Of a stretch of DNA of 64,000 bases, positions 1-25,449 are shown piece after piece. Each line of letters starts with the position of its first letter. Positions within the stretch are counted from its first letter, which is position 1. The stretch is from Misgurnus anguillicaudatus (lineage: Eukaryota; Chordata; Actinopteri; Cypriniformes; Cobitidae): the NCBI RefSeq assembly GCF_027580225.2, contig NW_027395277.1:1364001-1428000 (forward strand), read 5' to 3'. A program made the position numbers and the translations under genes. A model generated the notes under the pieces. It was given only the letters and a program-made list of their open reading frames with translations. It was not told the origin of the DNA and did no database searches.

Positions 1-867
1 AACACGTAGTACATAAGACATAACGTCACATAATGTAACCACACTTAACGTAACACAAAGCACATAAGACATAACGTCACATAATGTAACCACACTTAAC
101 GTAACACAGAGCACATAAGACATAACGTCACATAATGTAACCACACTTAACGTAACACAAAGCACATAAGACATAATGTAACCACACTTAACGTAACACG
201 TTGCACATAAGACATAACGTCATATAACGTAACCACACTTAACCTAACTTGTAGCACATATGACATAACGTCACATTATGTAACCACACTTAACATAACA
301 CGTGACGTTGCACATAAGACATAACGCCAATGTAAACACACTTAACGTAACACAAAGCACATAAGACATAACGTCACATAATGTAACCACACTTAACGTA
401 ACACAAAGCACATAAGACATAACGTCACATAATATAACCACACTTAACGTAACACTTAGCACAAAAGACATACATCACATAATGTAACCACACTTAACAT
501 AACCACACTTAACGTAACACAAAGCACATACGACATAACGTCACATAATGTAACCACACTTAACGTAACACAAAGCACATAAGACATAACGTCACATAAT
601 GTAACCACACTTAACGTAACACTTAGCACAAAAGACATACATCACCTAATGTAACCACACTTAACATAACCACACTTAACGTAACACAAAGCACATAAGA
701 CATAACGTCATATAACATAACCACACTTAACGCAACACATAACATAGCAAATAAGACAAAGCGAAAAATAACGTAACCACACTTACAGTAACATGTAACA
801 CATCATCAGACATAGCGTCAAATAACATAGCCACACTTAACGTAACACGTAGGACATAATACATAAT
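1..867. repeat. 51-bp satellite array (left part)
   Basis: Head-to-tail copies of a unit of about 51 bp built around the words CACATAAGACATAACGTCAC and CCACACTTAACGTAACAC. Some units are shortened or carry internal duplications of the 'accacacttaacgta' word. Short minus-strand reading frames here are by-products of the repeat and are not genes. The array lies in the intron downstream of the last visible myo5c exon. Confidence 0.92.
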
Positions 868-1544
868 GGGTGCTTCTCAATTCTTATTTTTGCCTCCTCG
901 TTTCCTTTCCTTGCTTCCTTTCGTCGCGTCTTAGCTCCACCCTCCTAGGATGACGCGAGGACGGAGGAGACGAAGTATTAAGTGAAATGATATCCTCTTT
1001 CTTTACTCTCTTTATAACGTTTATTATCTGTTATCAAATAATCAAGTACATTAAAATCCCCAAATATTTAATAAAATAAAGTTAAAGAGATACTTGAGTT
1101 ATAGTTCATATCCTTACTACATTAAAATAAAGACATTCTTAAAAGTGATGTAAAATTAATATATATATCTATACCACTGATCATTTATATAGATCGGTGG
1201 TTTATACATACATGTTAAATATACTGTCTGAAATGAGTCTACATTTACAATAATTTAATGATTAATAGCAAGATTTATGTGTGTTTAATGACGTTACGAT
1301 GTGAGGGGGGGGGGTATAAATAGGTGCCTCAGGTTTAGTTGATAAAACACTTCCGCATAGGATAAACTTGTGTATCATCGCTCATAACTACTCAGAAAGC
1401 CTCCTAACTCCTCATTCCTTGCCTCCTCGCAGTGCAATTAAAGAATTGAGATGTCCTAAAGGATGGCGGAGCTCGATCAGTTTCCGGGTCGTAGGATGTA
1501 GGATGTAGGAGCGAGGAGACGAGGAAGCATATTGAGAAGCACCC
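868..1544. mobile_element. 677-bp MITE inserted in the satellite
   Basis: Terminal inverted repeats: the left end starts GGGTGCTTCTCAAT and the right end is its complement ATTGAGAAGCACCC, followed by weaker matching over about 40 bp rich in 'cctcctcg' words. The short direct repeat AAT flanks both ends. There is no coding capacity. Satellite units resume immediately on the right, so the element landed inside the array. Confidence 0.82.
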
Positions 1545-1740
1545 AATGTCACATAACGTAACCACACTTAACGTAACCACACTTAACGTAACCACACTTA
1601 ACATAACACGTTATACATAAGACATAACATCACATAACGTTACCACACTTAACATAACTTGTAGCACATATGACATAATGTCACATAACGTAACCACACT
1701 TAACGTAACACATAGCACATAACATAACACATGACATATT
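1545..1740. repeat. 51-bp satellite array (right part)
   Basis: Continuation of the satellite at 1-867 after the MITE, with the same TAACCACACTTAACGTAAC words, decaying at its right edge into the next element. Confidence 0.85.
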
Positions 1741-1743
1741 GAG

Positions 1744-2463
1744 GCTGTTTACACTTGGCATTAACATGCGTTTTCATAGATCGGATCACAAGTGGACGAC
1801 GTTAATGCCAGGTGTAAACTGTGTTCAAAACGTTTTGAGCTCGTCCACTTTCGACCACTTTCAACCACATTCAGAGGTAGTCGAAACCACTTTCGATCGG
1901 ATCGCTTTTGTAGTTGCGGAACGCACATGTGGTTGAATGTGTTCGAACAGCCACACGCGACCGCCTTCTCTCCGCCCATTTATCTAATCTGAGGTATTAA
2001 ACACAAGTTTTACGTCTTTTTTGACTTCTGGCGTGAACATTCGGTGAACAGCGCTATTTTTAGCCTTTCATTGATAAAACTAAAGCAGCTGATCTCCGTA
2101 GTTTCGTTTTTAAAGCGTGTAAAAGTTGCGCGATCCTATTTCATCAATTGCGCTGAAAATCCAGAGAAAGCTCTAACATATACACGTAAAAAACACTGTG
2201 CAGCATGTTTACTTGCTAAACAAGCAGCGGACTCTGACATAATATTAGTTTGCGTCCATATAAACTCATCATTACTCCCGCTCGCGTTTAAATGACAGCA
2301 GAGAGACTCGCCCACCGTCTCACAACAGACCACCCCCTCACAGTATTCAGGACAGAAGCGGTCGAAAGTGGATTTAAATACCAGGTGTAAACGTAATGTG
2401 TCTCTCTCGTCCACTTGTGATCCGATCGATGAAAACACATCTTAATACCAAGTGTAAACAGCA
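1744..2463. mobile_element. 720-bp inverted-repeat element (MITE)
   Basis: Long imperfect terminal inverted repeats of about 55 bp: the left end begins GCTGTTTACACTTGG and includes GATCGGATCACAAGTGGACG, and the right end carries the complement and stops at ccaagtgtaaacagc. Each end also folds on itself (tttacacttggcattaa against ttaatgccaggtgtaaa). No transposase is visible; small reading frames in both strands look incidental. Confidence 0.82.
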
Positions 2464-2582
2464 CCATAATGTAAATAACATTCACATGAAACAATTTACA
2501 TCAGTCATCGCCAATGTACATCACCCCATCAAGGGCGTATGTTGTATGATGTAATAATCATGACCTATGTCTGTAGTTGTAC

Positions 2583-16106
<13,524 letters not shown>

Positions 16107-18633
16107 GGCAACAGTTCCGTCGCTTCATTCACACACAGACTTTCTTCATGTTTGCCACCGTCTCATGACATTTGCCAAATGATAATAATACTCATTCTGC
16201 TAACTTTTTGGTCATGACACCTGTTACACGTCGGGGGATCCCTGCGGGAACTTGTGTGGGAAGTTCCGCGCACCTGTGACCGCTTGTGAAACTATGAATC
16301 CTACTATGGCGAGCGCTTGATTATTATCATAATCTTAGCATTCAATACGCGAAATAAAAATATATTACCGTTTATCTGACAAGAAAACAAATTATTATAA
16401 AGTACCAATTTGCTTGAATTTTATGAATATTATTAAAGCATTTTAAATCTTTTTTTCTTCGCAATAGTGGGGTCCGTAATATATGTGGACATTGACTGCT
16501 TCCCAGTTCTCACTGTGCGCGAGTCTCGTGACACATTGCTTACAATAGAGGTGTGTTCATTTGAACAAGGATCTGACAGACAAGAGAAACAGGATACTGT
16601 GCTTACTCATACAAGTATGTAGAGAATGATCCTCAAACAAAGTACCAGACATGAAGACAAGTTCTCTTTTGATTTAGTGCAGAACAGTGTGACAATTCGG
16701 TAAATAATGTGATGTTCGTGCATAAACAAGCACATAGCAGCGTCACAAGTATGTACAGTAGGCTACAGCACTTGACAAAATGACAGTGTACTGTAGTGTG
16801 TTATTATACATACTCACACAAACTGCATACTACTTGAAATGCGTGTGACGTGTCTCAATGCGTGTGCAGTAATTGGTGGCCGAAAATGGTGGCGGGTTAT
16901 TTCAAGATATAAAAGCACCAAGCGGTCGCAATGAATCCCAATTAGATAGTCGCCTGTTTCTGTGATTTGCCAGATTACACACATTGCCAAACCTATTTTT
17001 ATTAATGGAAAATATAATAATCCCATGCAATTTCATAAAATATATGATTACATTCAGACACCATGCGGTTATGTCTCTTTATCTATAATGAAGTGATTCG
17101 CGGACAGGTTTTTATTGGGATTTCTGAATTTCGATGCTGGTAGTTGTGTTTGCATTGTTGAGGAGTAAATGTTTTTTTTTTTTTTTTTTTAAGAATAACG
17201 ACATTAAATACAAAATACTTTTGGTCAATGCCACATGAACAATATATATTCATCAACCATGTTACCAGGGAAGAAAAGAAGAAGAGAGAAAAAAATACCA
17301 AAAATCGAGTACTTTCACAATATTACATTTTTGAGAGCTTGTTTTGTACTTTTTCCTAAGGGGAACGGTATAATTTGAAATCATTCATAACATGTGACAA
17401 AATTGGTGGAATACATTTATTTTACACAGTATGATTTACCGTTTTGCACGTTTGTGGATTTTTTGGCTGCATTTCCGTTCGTGACGTAAATTATGACGTT
17501 TTCAAGTAACACTATCATCTGCGGTATAAAACTTCTCAAATTTAATTCTGTAAACACAAACGACATTGTTAAGGTCCAAAAATCATAAAATCTCTATTAT
17601 TGAAATGCGTGTGAACAATGCATAAATATGATTTCACAAGAAAGAAATCACCTACAGACAGTCAGTGTAACGTTAGTCAAGTTCGGTTGACTGCAGGTGC
17701 AAGCAGCACTACCAAAAAAAAGCAGCACGCCACTATTTTAGGTACTGTAAACCTGTTGCATTACAGTTTGTCGGATCATCAAGATAATAGTGAGATCAGG
17801 TAATACCGGTAAGGACTGAAAACAAGACTAACACATACTTGCTAATTGAGTTACATTTACACCATGTTGAAAGCAACAGCGTGTAAAAACGAGATCGAGG
17901 CGGGAAGTGCATGCCACGTGCACGTGCAAAGATCATTGTAGGCCTATGCGTATTTGTTTTTTCAATAATTATAGTAGTGTATTTGTATAAAATATGTAAA
18001 ACGACACTTATTCAATAAGGCAACAAATATAAAAAAGACCATGTCGCATAGTAACGTTTAAATACTGCCGCAGCATCGTAACCGTTTAGATTGTGAATAT
18101 ATTTTATGACAATTTAAACCTTAAGTTTCTCAAAAACATAATCACAAATCATAGATATTAAGATATATGAAAATATTATCTATGAAAAAAAACTGAAACT
18201 AAATGGTTCAAGCTGAATTGCAAAATTTGCGGATATGGGCACGTCCCTGCTGAAAAAAACAGCATACCAGCAAGACCAGCATATGTTGTGTTTTGGTGCT
18301 GGTTTGCTAGTGAACACCAGCATCAAACCAGCATTAGCACCAGCTAAACCAGCATTAGCACCAGCATCCTATATGCTGGTCATACCAGCATATGTTGTGT
18401 TTTGGTGCTGGTATGCTGGTGACCACCAGCTAGACCAGCATAATTCCCATGCTGGTTTGATGCTGTTTTTTTTCAGCAGGGGTGCTGCCTTAAAACAAGA
18501 AATGTCTAACTTGACCTTTTTACATTTATGATCAATATGTGGTATATACGATTTATTTAATTTGATATTTAGATGACTTAATGGTTAAGATAAACTGCAG
18601 TAATCTGCCATTTTCTTGAACATAGGCAGAACG
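16107..18633. other. Head-to-head intergenic region, myo5c / vwa5a copy 1
   Basis: Contains the 5' leader and presumed promoter of myo5c (leftwards) and of vwa5a copy 1 (rightwards). Around 17540-17830 it holds a block also found upstream of copies 2 and 3 (words agttcggttgactgcagg and ggatcatcaag). A MITE sits at 18245-18481. No RNA gene or conserved reading frame was recognised. Confidence 0.6.
18245..18481. mobile_element. 237-bp foldback MITE
   Basis: Inverted ends CCCTGCTGAAAAAAACAGCA and its complement ending tttcagcaggg. The interior is repeated 'accagcat' and 'tggtgctgg' words that can fold. A 129-bp relative is at 37732-37860. It lies about 150 bp upstream of the copy 1 start codon. 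Confidence 0.8.
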
Positions 18634-21600
18634 ATGGACTGCTTTGGACTCGTGACTGAAAGAAAGCTGCCAGGTCTCACCTGTTTATTTCCATCCAGCA
18701 TATACTAAAATTACTTAATTATAGATAAATAGACAATTAAAAGATGGTGTTGTGTTTGTTTTCTTGTCAGTTCCTCTGAAGAGCATCAGAGTTGAGGTGC
18801 AGGTGAAGAGTCATGTAGCTACAGTCACCTCCACTCTGCAGTATGTGAATGAGGAAGAGCGCCACCTGGAGGCCTTGTTTGTGTTTCCTCTGCCTGCTGA
18901 TGCTGCTGTCTGTCACTTCAGTGCCAAGATCGGAGATCAGGAGATTGTGGCAGAAGTTCAAGATAGAGAAACTGTGAGTCTCTCGCATCCATCAAAATAC
19001 ACGATATATGATGAATAAGTGTTTTGACCAAACACATGAATTATTTTTGTTGTTGCATTCATTGCTTGTTATTCAAACTCTCTGTATTGTAGGCGAGGGA
19101 TGAGTATGATGATGCTGTGAGTTCGGGTTGTCAGGCGTTTCTGTTGGAAGAGAGTGAAGAAAGTTCTGATGTGTTCAGTCTGAGTGTTGGGTGTCTGTCA
19201 CCAGGTCAGAACGCTGACATCACCATCACATACATCACTGAGCTCTCTGTGCAGGACGACCACTCGCTGCGCTTCTGTCTGCCTGCTGTACTCAACCCCA
19301 GATACGCACCAGCAGGTACTGCACTTCAACAGCTGACAACACTTTACAGTAATGCCAAACATTTACAGTAACACACAAGATTTGCAGTAATACCACACAT
19401 TTACAGTAACACACAAGGTTTGCAGTAATACCACACATTTACAGTAACACAAGATTTACAGTAATGCCACACATTCACAGTAACACAAAATATATACAGT
19501 AATGCCACCCATTTACAGTAACACACAAAATTTACTGTAATGCCACATATTTATAGTAACACACAAGATTTGCAGTAATACATAAGATTTACAGTAATAC
19601 CACACATTTACAGTAATAAACAAGATTTATAGTTATACCACACATTTACAGTAATACACAAGATTTACAATTATACCACACATTTACAGTAATACACAAG
19701 ATTTACAATTATACCACACATTTACAGTAACACACAAGATTTACAGCTATACCACACATTTACAGTAACACACAAGATTTACAGTAATACCACACATTTA
19801 CTTTAACACACCAGATTTACAGTAATAAGTGAGTTTAAAGACTCTCTGTGTCGTCTTCAGGTTCAGATGCTGGAATAGTTTCAGAGATTTCGTCATGTGT
19901 CTCTGTTCCCTACACTTTGACTCTTAGTGTTCATGTGAGCTCTCCAAACCCCATCTCCAAACTAGAGTCCAACTGTACTCTGGATCCTCTTGTGTTCCTC
20001 AACTCTGATCACACTCAGGCAACGGTACTGTGGGCTTAATACAGTTTATGTGTGTGTGCTTTACAGAGATAATGTTGTTTATTAAATGCTTTTTTTATAT
20101 GTTTGTGTTTAGGCGAATCTGAGTTCTGGTCACAAGTTTGATAAAGATGTTGAGTTGTTTCTGTACTATCAGAATACCCATCAGCCCACTGCTATAGTGG
20201 AGGCAGGAGTGACCACTGCAAAACCAGGTACACACTACAGTTCACCTGAATAATGTGTTTAAAATACCAAGTATTTTAACCTCTTCCTAAATGAAATAGT
20301 GTACATGATTAAACTATTCCTTTAACTAGCTCCACATGTATAGGAATGTTAAGTGTCTACTATAGTAACAGATATACCTTTACAGTAATACACAAGATTT
20401 ACAGTTATAACACACATTTACAGTAATACACAAGATTTACAGTTATACCACACATGTAATATAACACAATACTTCACTAGAAAACTTAAAGGCAGAGTGC
20501 ACAATGTTTGAAAGCCAATGTTGATATTTGAAATCACCTAAACAAACACGCCCCTACCCCAATAGAATCTGGACCTTCTTTTGATAGACCCACCCCACAC
20601 ATACGCAACCCAGGCAAGGATGACGGTTAGTAGACACGCCCCTTACTGCTGATTGGCTACAAGTGTGTTTTGGTAATTGTCCCGACTCACTTTTCCAAAG
20701 CATTTTTCAAACATTGTGCACTCCGCCTTTAAGCAAACTTCTTTTGGCCAGTTTTTACTTTCCGAGATTTTTTCTACGCTGTTTTAAAGGCTGGTGTGTC
20801 GTTCTGCAAAGTGTAAAGAAGCTCGATTTACAAAGCTTTCTTCATGCTTTTGAATGTGTAATGTATGTTTTATCCAGATTCTCAAGGACAAGCCCTGGAT
20901 GAAGTGAGACACATTGATGTGAAATTAAAAAAAAGGCCCAGACGTCGTGGTCGTAGGCTTTTGTTTTCTAGACGCAAGAGGAAGGCTGTTTCTGCTTCAT
21001 CACAAGCAAGTATGTCTTGACTTAATAGTTTAACTGAAATACCATTGAGTTGCTTACAATTCACTTACACAAAAATATGAATATTTGAAATATACTTTCA
21101 TGTAATATGGCAATAAGCAAAAGCATATAGTACAATGCTTAACAATTAATTAACCATTCCTTAAAATGCATGTTTGTGTGTTCACCATAATCTAACATAC
21201 AAACTCTTCAAAAAGCTTGTTTTTAATCAATTTACATAATTTTACAGCATTTTGATGTTTGGAGAGAGTCACACAAACATTTTTGTCTCTATTTCAGGTT
21301 CTTTGATGAGTGACCCAATGGTGATGATAAGTTTGTACCCCGAATTCCCAAAGGAAGTGATGTCATCATTACCAAACAAAGGCGAGTTTATTTTTGTTAT
21401 GGACAGATCAGGCAGTATGGACTGTATGATGCATCATGGGAAAGGAGCAAAGACGCGCATACAAAGTGCAAAGGTACGGTTAAGGATGTAAAAAATATAT
21501 GGATTTGTTAAAGTATAAGATGAGACGCATGTTTGTCTATCTGTCTACAGGCAACTCTAATCCTGCTGTTGAAGAGTCTGCCCATGGGCTGTTACTTCAA

Positions 21601-24600
21601 TGTCTATGGATTTGGCTCTCGTTTTGAGTGCTTCTTCTTTTAGTGAGTAAATCTGAGTATTCTTAAATTCTCATACTCCGCTCTAAAACATGTGCAAGGA
21701 TTTTAATGTTTGCGTCATTGCAGTCAGAGTGTTGTGTACAATGAGGACACAATGGACAAGGCACTGCAGGCAGTCAATAGAATGGAAGCAGACTTGGGTG
21801 GCACAGATATTGTACCGGCTCTCCAACACATCTACAATCAACCTTGTTACCCTGAACACCCCAGACAGGTGCATCACCTCAATATACATAAATTCATATA
21901 GGAAACAAAACCTGAAGCATTTAATGTGACTGGATTTGTTTGAATCTATGAGTCTTTACACACTTTTATAAACTGTTGTTTAGATGTATTTTCTCTCTGC
22001 AGCTGTTTGTCTTCACTGATGGAGAGGTGGGGAACACTAAAGAGGTTTTGGATCTTGTGAGAGACCATGCTCACTCTCACAGGTAAGTGTTTCATGCTCC
22101 TGCGACGCTTCTGTGTATGGAGAAAACAGAGTAGCTGAGCTGTTGTTACTGTTTATCTTCAGGTGTTTCTCATTCGGGATTGGTCAGGGTGCAAGTACCG
22201 CCCTCGTCACAGGAATGGCCAAAGAGGGATCTGGACACGCCCAGTTCATCACAGGCACAGACCGCATGCAACCCAAAGTGAGACTATGGATGAGTTTTAG
22301 TTTGAAACAAGAGATGATGTAAATGTAGAGGGTTTGAATCTGTATGAGATTGTTTTATTTCTCTTCAAATGTTATCAGGTGATGGAGTCTCTCAGGTTTG
22401 CTCTTCAGCCTGTAGTGAACAAGATCTCCGTGAAGTGGAAAGTACCAGATGGCATTAAGGTTAACACACTGTCTCCACCCGTCAAAATGCTCTTCCAGGG
22501 TCAAAGGTCACTCATTTATGCCCAACTTAAAGGACAGGTGAGCATGTATTTGTCATTGAGGCTTGAGGTTTTTTATTTTATCTTCTGGTCATGGGTTTGT
22601 AAAAAAATTTCTTTTTATTTCTGTGTCATAGAGTTCAGAAAGCTCTGAAGGATCAGTGATTGTTCAATACAACCTGAAAGATCAACCAGTGACAAACCAG
22701 CTTCACTTCTGCCTTAAACCAACCGAGGACACTGGGTAACATAAACAAAGCACAGATTCATCCTGATTCAGCAACACTCAGATTCATTAAACTTTTAGTC
22801 AATGTTTCTGCAGGTTGTCTGTCCACCGGCTGGCGGCCCGCTCTCTGATTCGCTGTCTGGAGCAGAGGGAGAGGAAAAGAGGTGGAAGGGTGGCGAACAT
22901 CAGGAGGAGGATGGTGGAGATCAGTGTTGAAGCAGGAGTGAGCAGTGTTCATACAGCCTTCATTGCCATTAATAAACACAACAGAGAGGCTGTGAAAGGA
23001 CCTCTGATACAGAGAAGAGTACCAATACAAGGTTTGTCATTTGATTGTTTGTGTCTGCATCTGAGTTCACATATGGAGTGTTATGCAATATTACATTTTC
23101 AAAATTGATAGTGTACATTTGATTATAAAATGTGAAATTGAATTCTGTTTTAGTGATGAGACATGATACTTTCTTTCGTCCAGGTAAGTCCTCTTGCACT
23201 TCTTGTATTACAGATCTCACTGTCTATAGTATATAAACTATATTAATATGTGAAATTCAATGCTGTTTCAGTGATGCGTGGTGGAGGAGCCCCGCCGCCT
23301 TGTAAGACAAATCATTTTCTTATATCTATTTTTTCACATCTATTTTGTGAGTGTTTGGTGCTGTATAATATGTATTATTACTTCAAAAGATTTTTTTACA
23401 GGGTTCCCACGGGTCCTTGAAATTCTTAAAAGTTTATGAATCTGGGGAAAAAAATTCAAGGCCCTGGGAAGTTTTTCAAAATATACATACATAGATACAG
23501 GTCATTAAAAGTGCTTGAATCTATTTTATGCAAGAAGTTTTTTAAAAAATTCCATATTATTCCTGCGCTAAACTGTTTGCTTTCAATACTTATATCTTCT
23601 GTATGTGAATGTTGATTCATACCAAAATGCTTTAATACATGAAAACGTCTCTGGTTAAGTATGTAACTGTTGTTCCCTGAGAAGGGAACGAGACACTGCG
23701 TCTCCCTTGCCATACTTTCTGCGTCCCTGTAGCGCCGTCTTTGGCAATATTTCAGATAGTGATATACTTCCTGGCTCCCTCGTAATCCTGTCTTTGTCGT
23801 TAAGCCTCACCATTGGTTCAATGTGAATTTGACACATTCAGACGCACTTACCCCTGGAGGCATCCCGAAAGTGTCACCGCAGTGACGCAGCGTGAGTTCC
23901 CTTGAAAGGGAACTGTAACAATGCATCTTAAAATGTAACACGATGTAACCTTGCTCTCACTTGAAATGTGTCCTCACATTTAGTCCTTGAATTTGAGGGT
24001 ATTGGACGTGGAAAGTCCTTGAAAGGTCCTTGAATTTGAAGTTAAGTAAGGTGTGGGAACCCTGTTTTTATTTCTATTCCAGTGTTTGAAAGAATGGTGC
24101 CATTCTGCAAAGTGTAAAAAAATACATTTACAAAGATCTGTTCATGTTTTCGAATGTGTACTATGTGTTTTTCCAGATTCTCATGAACAAGCTATTGCTG
24201 AAGCGAAAGAAATTGATGATTTTGGTGTCGAATTAGAAGAAAAGCCACATAGTCGTCAACGTAAGAGGAAGGCTGATTCTGCTTCATCACCATCGAGTAT
24301 GTATTGACTTAAAGGTGCTGTAAAATGTAAAACTGTATTTATCTAGGCATAGATGAATAATAAGAGTTCTGCATATGTTAATGACATATAGTGAGCCTTA
24401 CATATGATTGTTTCCCCTTATGTAAACCTCGTGCATGCAAAAGACTGGAAAACAGGACAATCTCAACACCGACTGTGCCGTTACAGTCGAGATTTACACC
24501 CCAACATTCATTACACATTAAATTAAGTACAATGCTATTACAATGCTAAAAACAAAGTTGTAACTGCTGAGTTAATGTTACATACTACAGTTACGTTTTG

Positions 24601-25449
24601 CAGGTCCATACTGAAAAAGCACACAAACTTACCACGCAGAAACATCCATTAACAATCTCCAAACAATTGTTTATTCCTCAAAATTGTATCTTCGTCTGAT
24701 ACAGACTCAAACATAAGGGCTGTTTACAGTACACACACACAGAGCTACTGAAGGAGCTGCTCTGAGAAACAGCCAATCAGAGCAGAGCTCAACATTATTG
24801 TACATGATCCTTTCAAATAAGTTAATGATAGACCATTTCATTCTAAAGGCAAATCCTAGGGTTGTAAATGGACATGTAAAACCATCTCTGAATATTTTTG
24901 CACTCCTTAAAATGTGTCTTTCTGTGTCAGAACCTAAGCCTCAGATGGGCTCTTCACTCCAGCTGATTACTCTACAAAAAGCTTCAGGCTGCTGGGAACT
25001 GAACGCTGCTTTGGCTCGAGTGTTTGGAAAGACTGAAGATGAGCTGACCAATCAGAAACCAGCACAGGTGTGACATATGATTCAACATGATGAAATAATG
25101 AAAGATGATAATAAATGCATGTGTACGGTGTGTGTATTTGTGTTTACAGGTGGATGGGTCAGTGTGGGCCACTCTTCTGTCTCTCATCTGGTTATACGGC
25201 TATAAAATACAGCAACAGATTGAGTGGCAGTTTGTGGCCATGAAGGCGGCGTCATGGATCGGCTCTCAGAACGGTGAGATCTCCAAACCAGACGACATTC
25301 ATCAGCAGATAAAGAGACGTTTGGTCAAGTATTACACTAAAGTGATGTGTGTGTTTGTGTGTGTTTCAGTGGTCAGTCTGTCTCGGTGTGTGTGTGATGG
25401 GAATCATCTACTGGGATGTCAGGTGAAAGAAGAAACTTTGGGAATCTGA
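18634..25449 (+). CDS. vwa5a: VWA5A-like protein, tandem copy 1
   Basis: VIT plus VWA domain protein of the VWA5A family; the molecular role of the family is poorly known. Exons: 18634-18673, 18771-18973, 19093-19315, 19861-20024, 20113-20227, 21298-21473, 21551-21642, 21724-21868, 22003-22082, 22163-22277, 22379-22537, 22632-22735, 22814-23031, 23154-23183, 23272-23301, 24177-24296, 24931-25067, 25150-25273, 25370-25449. This gives about 784 residues, close to the roughly 786 of the mammalian protein. VIT is roughly residues 1-140; VWA roughly 280-455 with MIDAS DRSGS and FTDGE; the C-terminal domain includes WELNAALARVFGK and ends GCQVKEETLGI. The first of the two ATGs seen in the other copies is ACG here, so translation should start at MDCFGLVTE. 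A further in-frame cassette exon in intron 5 is listed separately. No disabling change was found. Confidence 0.9.
19340..19830. repeat. Minisatellite in intron 3, copy 1
   Basis: Repeats of about 37-38 bp built on CACAAGATTTACAGTAATAC plus cacacatttacagtaac. The same minisatellite occupies intron 3 of every copy with different lengths. A short patch recurs in intron 5 near 20375-20455. Confidence 0.9.
20486..20732. mobile_element. 247-bp MITE in copy 1 intron 5
   Basis: Inverted termini TTAAAGGCAGAGTGCACAAT and the near-complement cattgtgcactccgccttta. Lies directly upstream of the candidate cassette exon. Confidence 0.82.
20878..21009 (+). other. Candidate cassette exon inside copy 1 intron 5
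   Basis: A 132-bp open segment with acceptor tatccag and donor GTATGTC. It is phase 1 at both ends, exactly like the linker exon at 24177-24296, which it resembles (both begin ATTCTC and end in a basic run followed by SASSQ/SASSP). The surrounding 100 bp also matches (ttctgcaaagtgtaaa, tgaatgtgta). Inclusion would add 44 residues, rich in Arg and Lys, between the VIT and VWA regions without breaking frame. Copies 2-5 have an intron 5 of only about 77-117 bp and lack it. Confidence 0.6.
23399..24064. mobile_element. Inverted-repeat element in copy 1 linker intron, with nested element
   Basis: Left end CAGGGTTCCCACGGGTCCTT, right end ggtgtgggaaccctg; both ends carry 'tccttgaa' words. A second repeat sits inside at about 23655-23925, bounded by tgtaactgttgttccctg and aaagggaactgtaaca. 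Neither codes for protein. Confidence 0.72.

Noticed and set aside
271..638. Minus-strand frames encoding repeated 'CVTLSVVTLCDVMSYVL' peptides
   Set aside because: They exist only because the 51-bp satellite unit (a multiple of three) lacks stops in one frame; no start context, splice sites or non-repeat similarity.
1..860. Possible CRISPR-like direct repeats
   Set aside because: The repeats are contiguous 51-bp units without unique spacers, in an animal intron.
1739..2494. Short frames on both strands within the 1744-2463 element
   Set aside because: Symmetry of the inverted repeats produces similar peptides on both strands; no protein family recognised.
18752..19018. Intronless start MFVFLSVPLKS at exon 2 of several copies
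   Set aside because: The Met lies in intron 1 before the acceptor cttgtcag; exon 1 with MDCFGLVTE or MMxCCGLVT joins in frame and matches the family N-terminus.
24070..24125. Possible extra exon after ctattccag (TGTTTGAAAG...)
   Set aside because: Copies 2 and 3 have stops in the equivalent sequence and no consistent donor; treated as conserved intron next to the linker exon.
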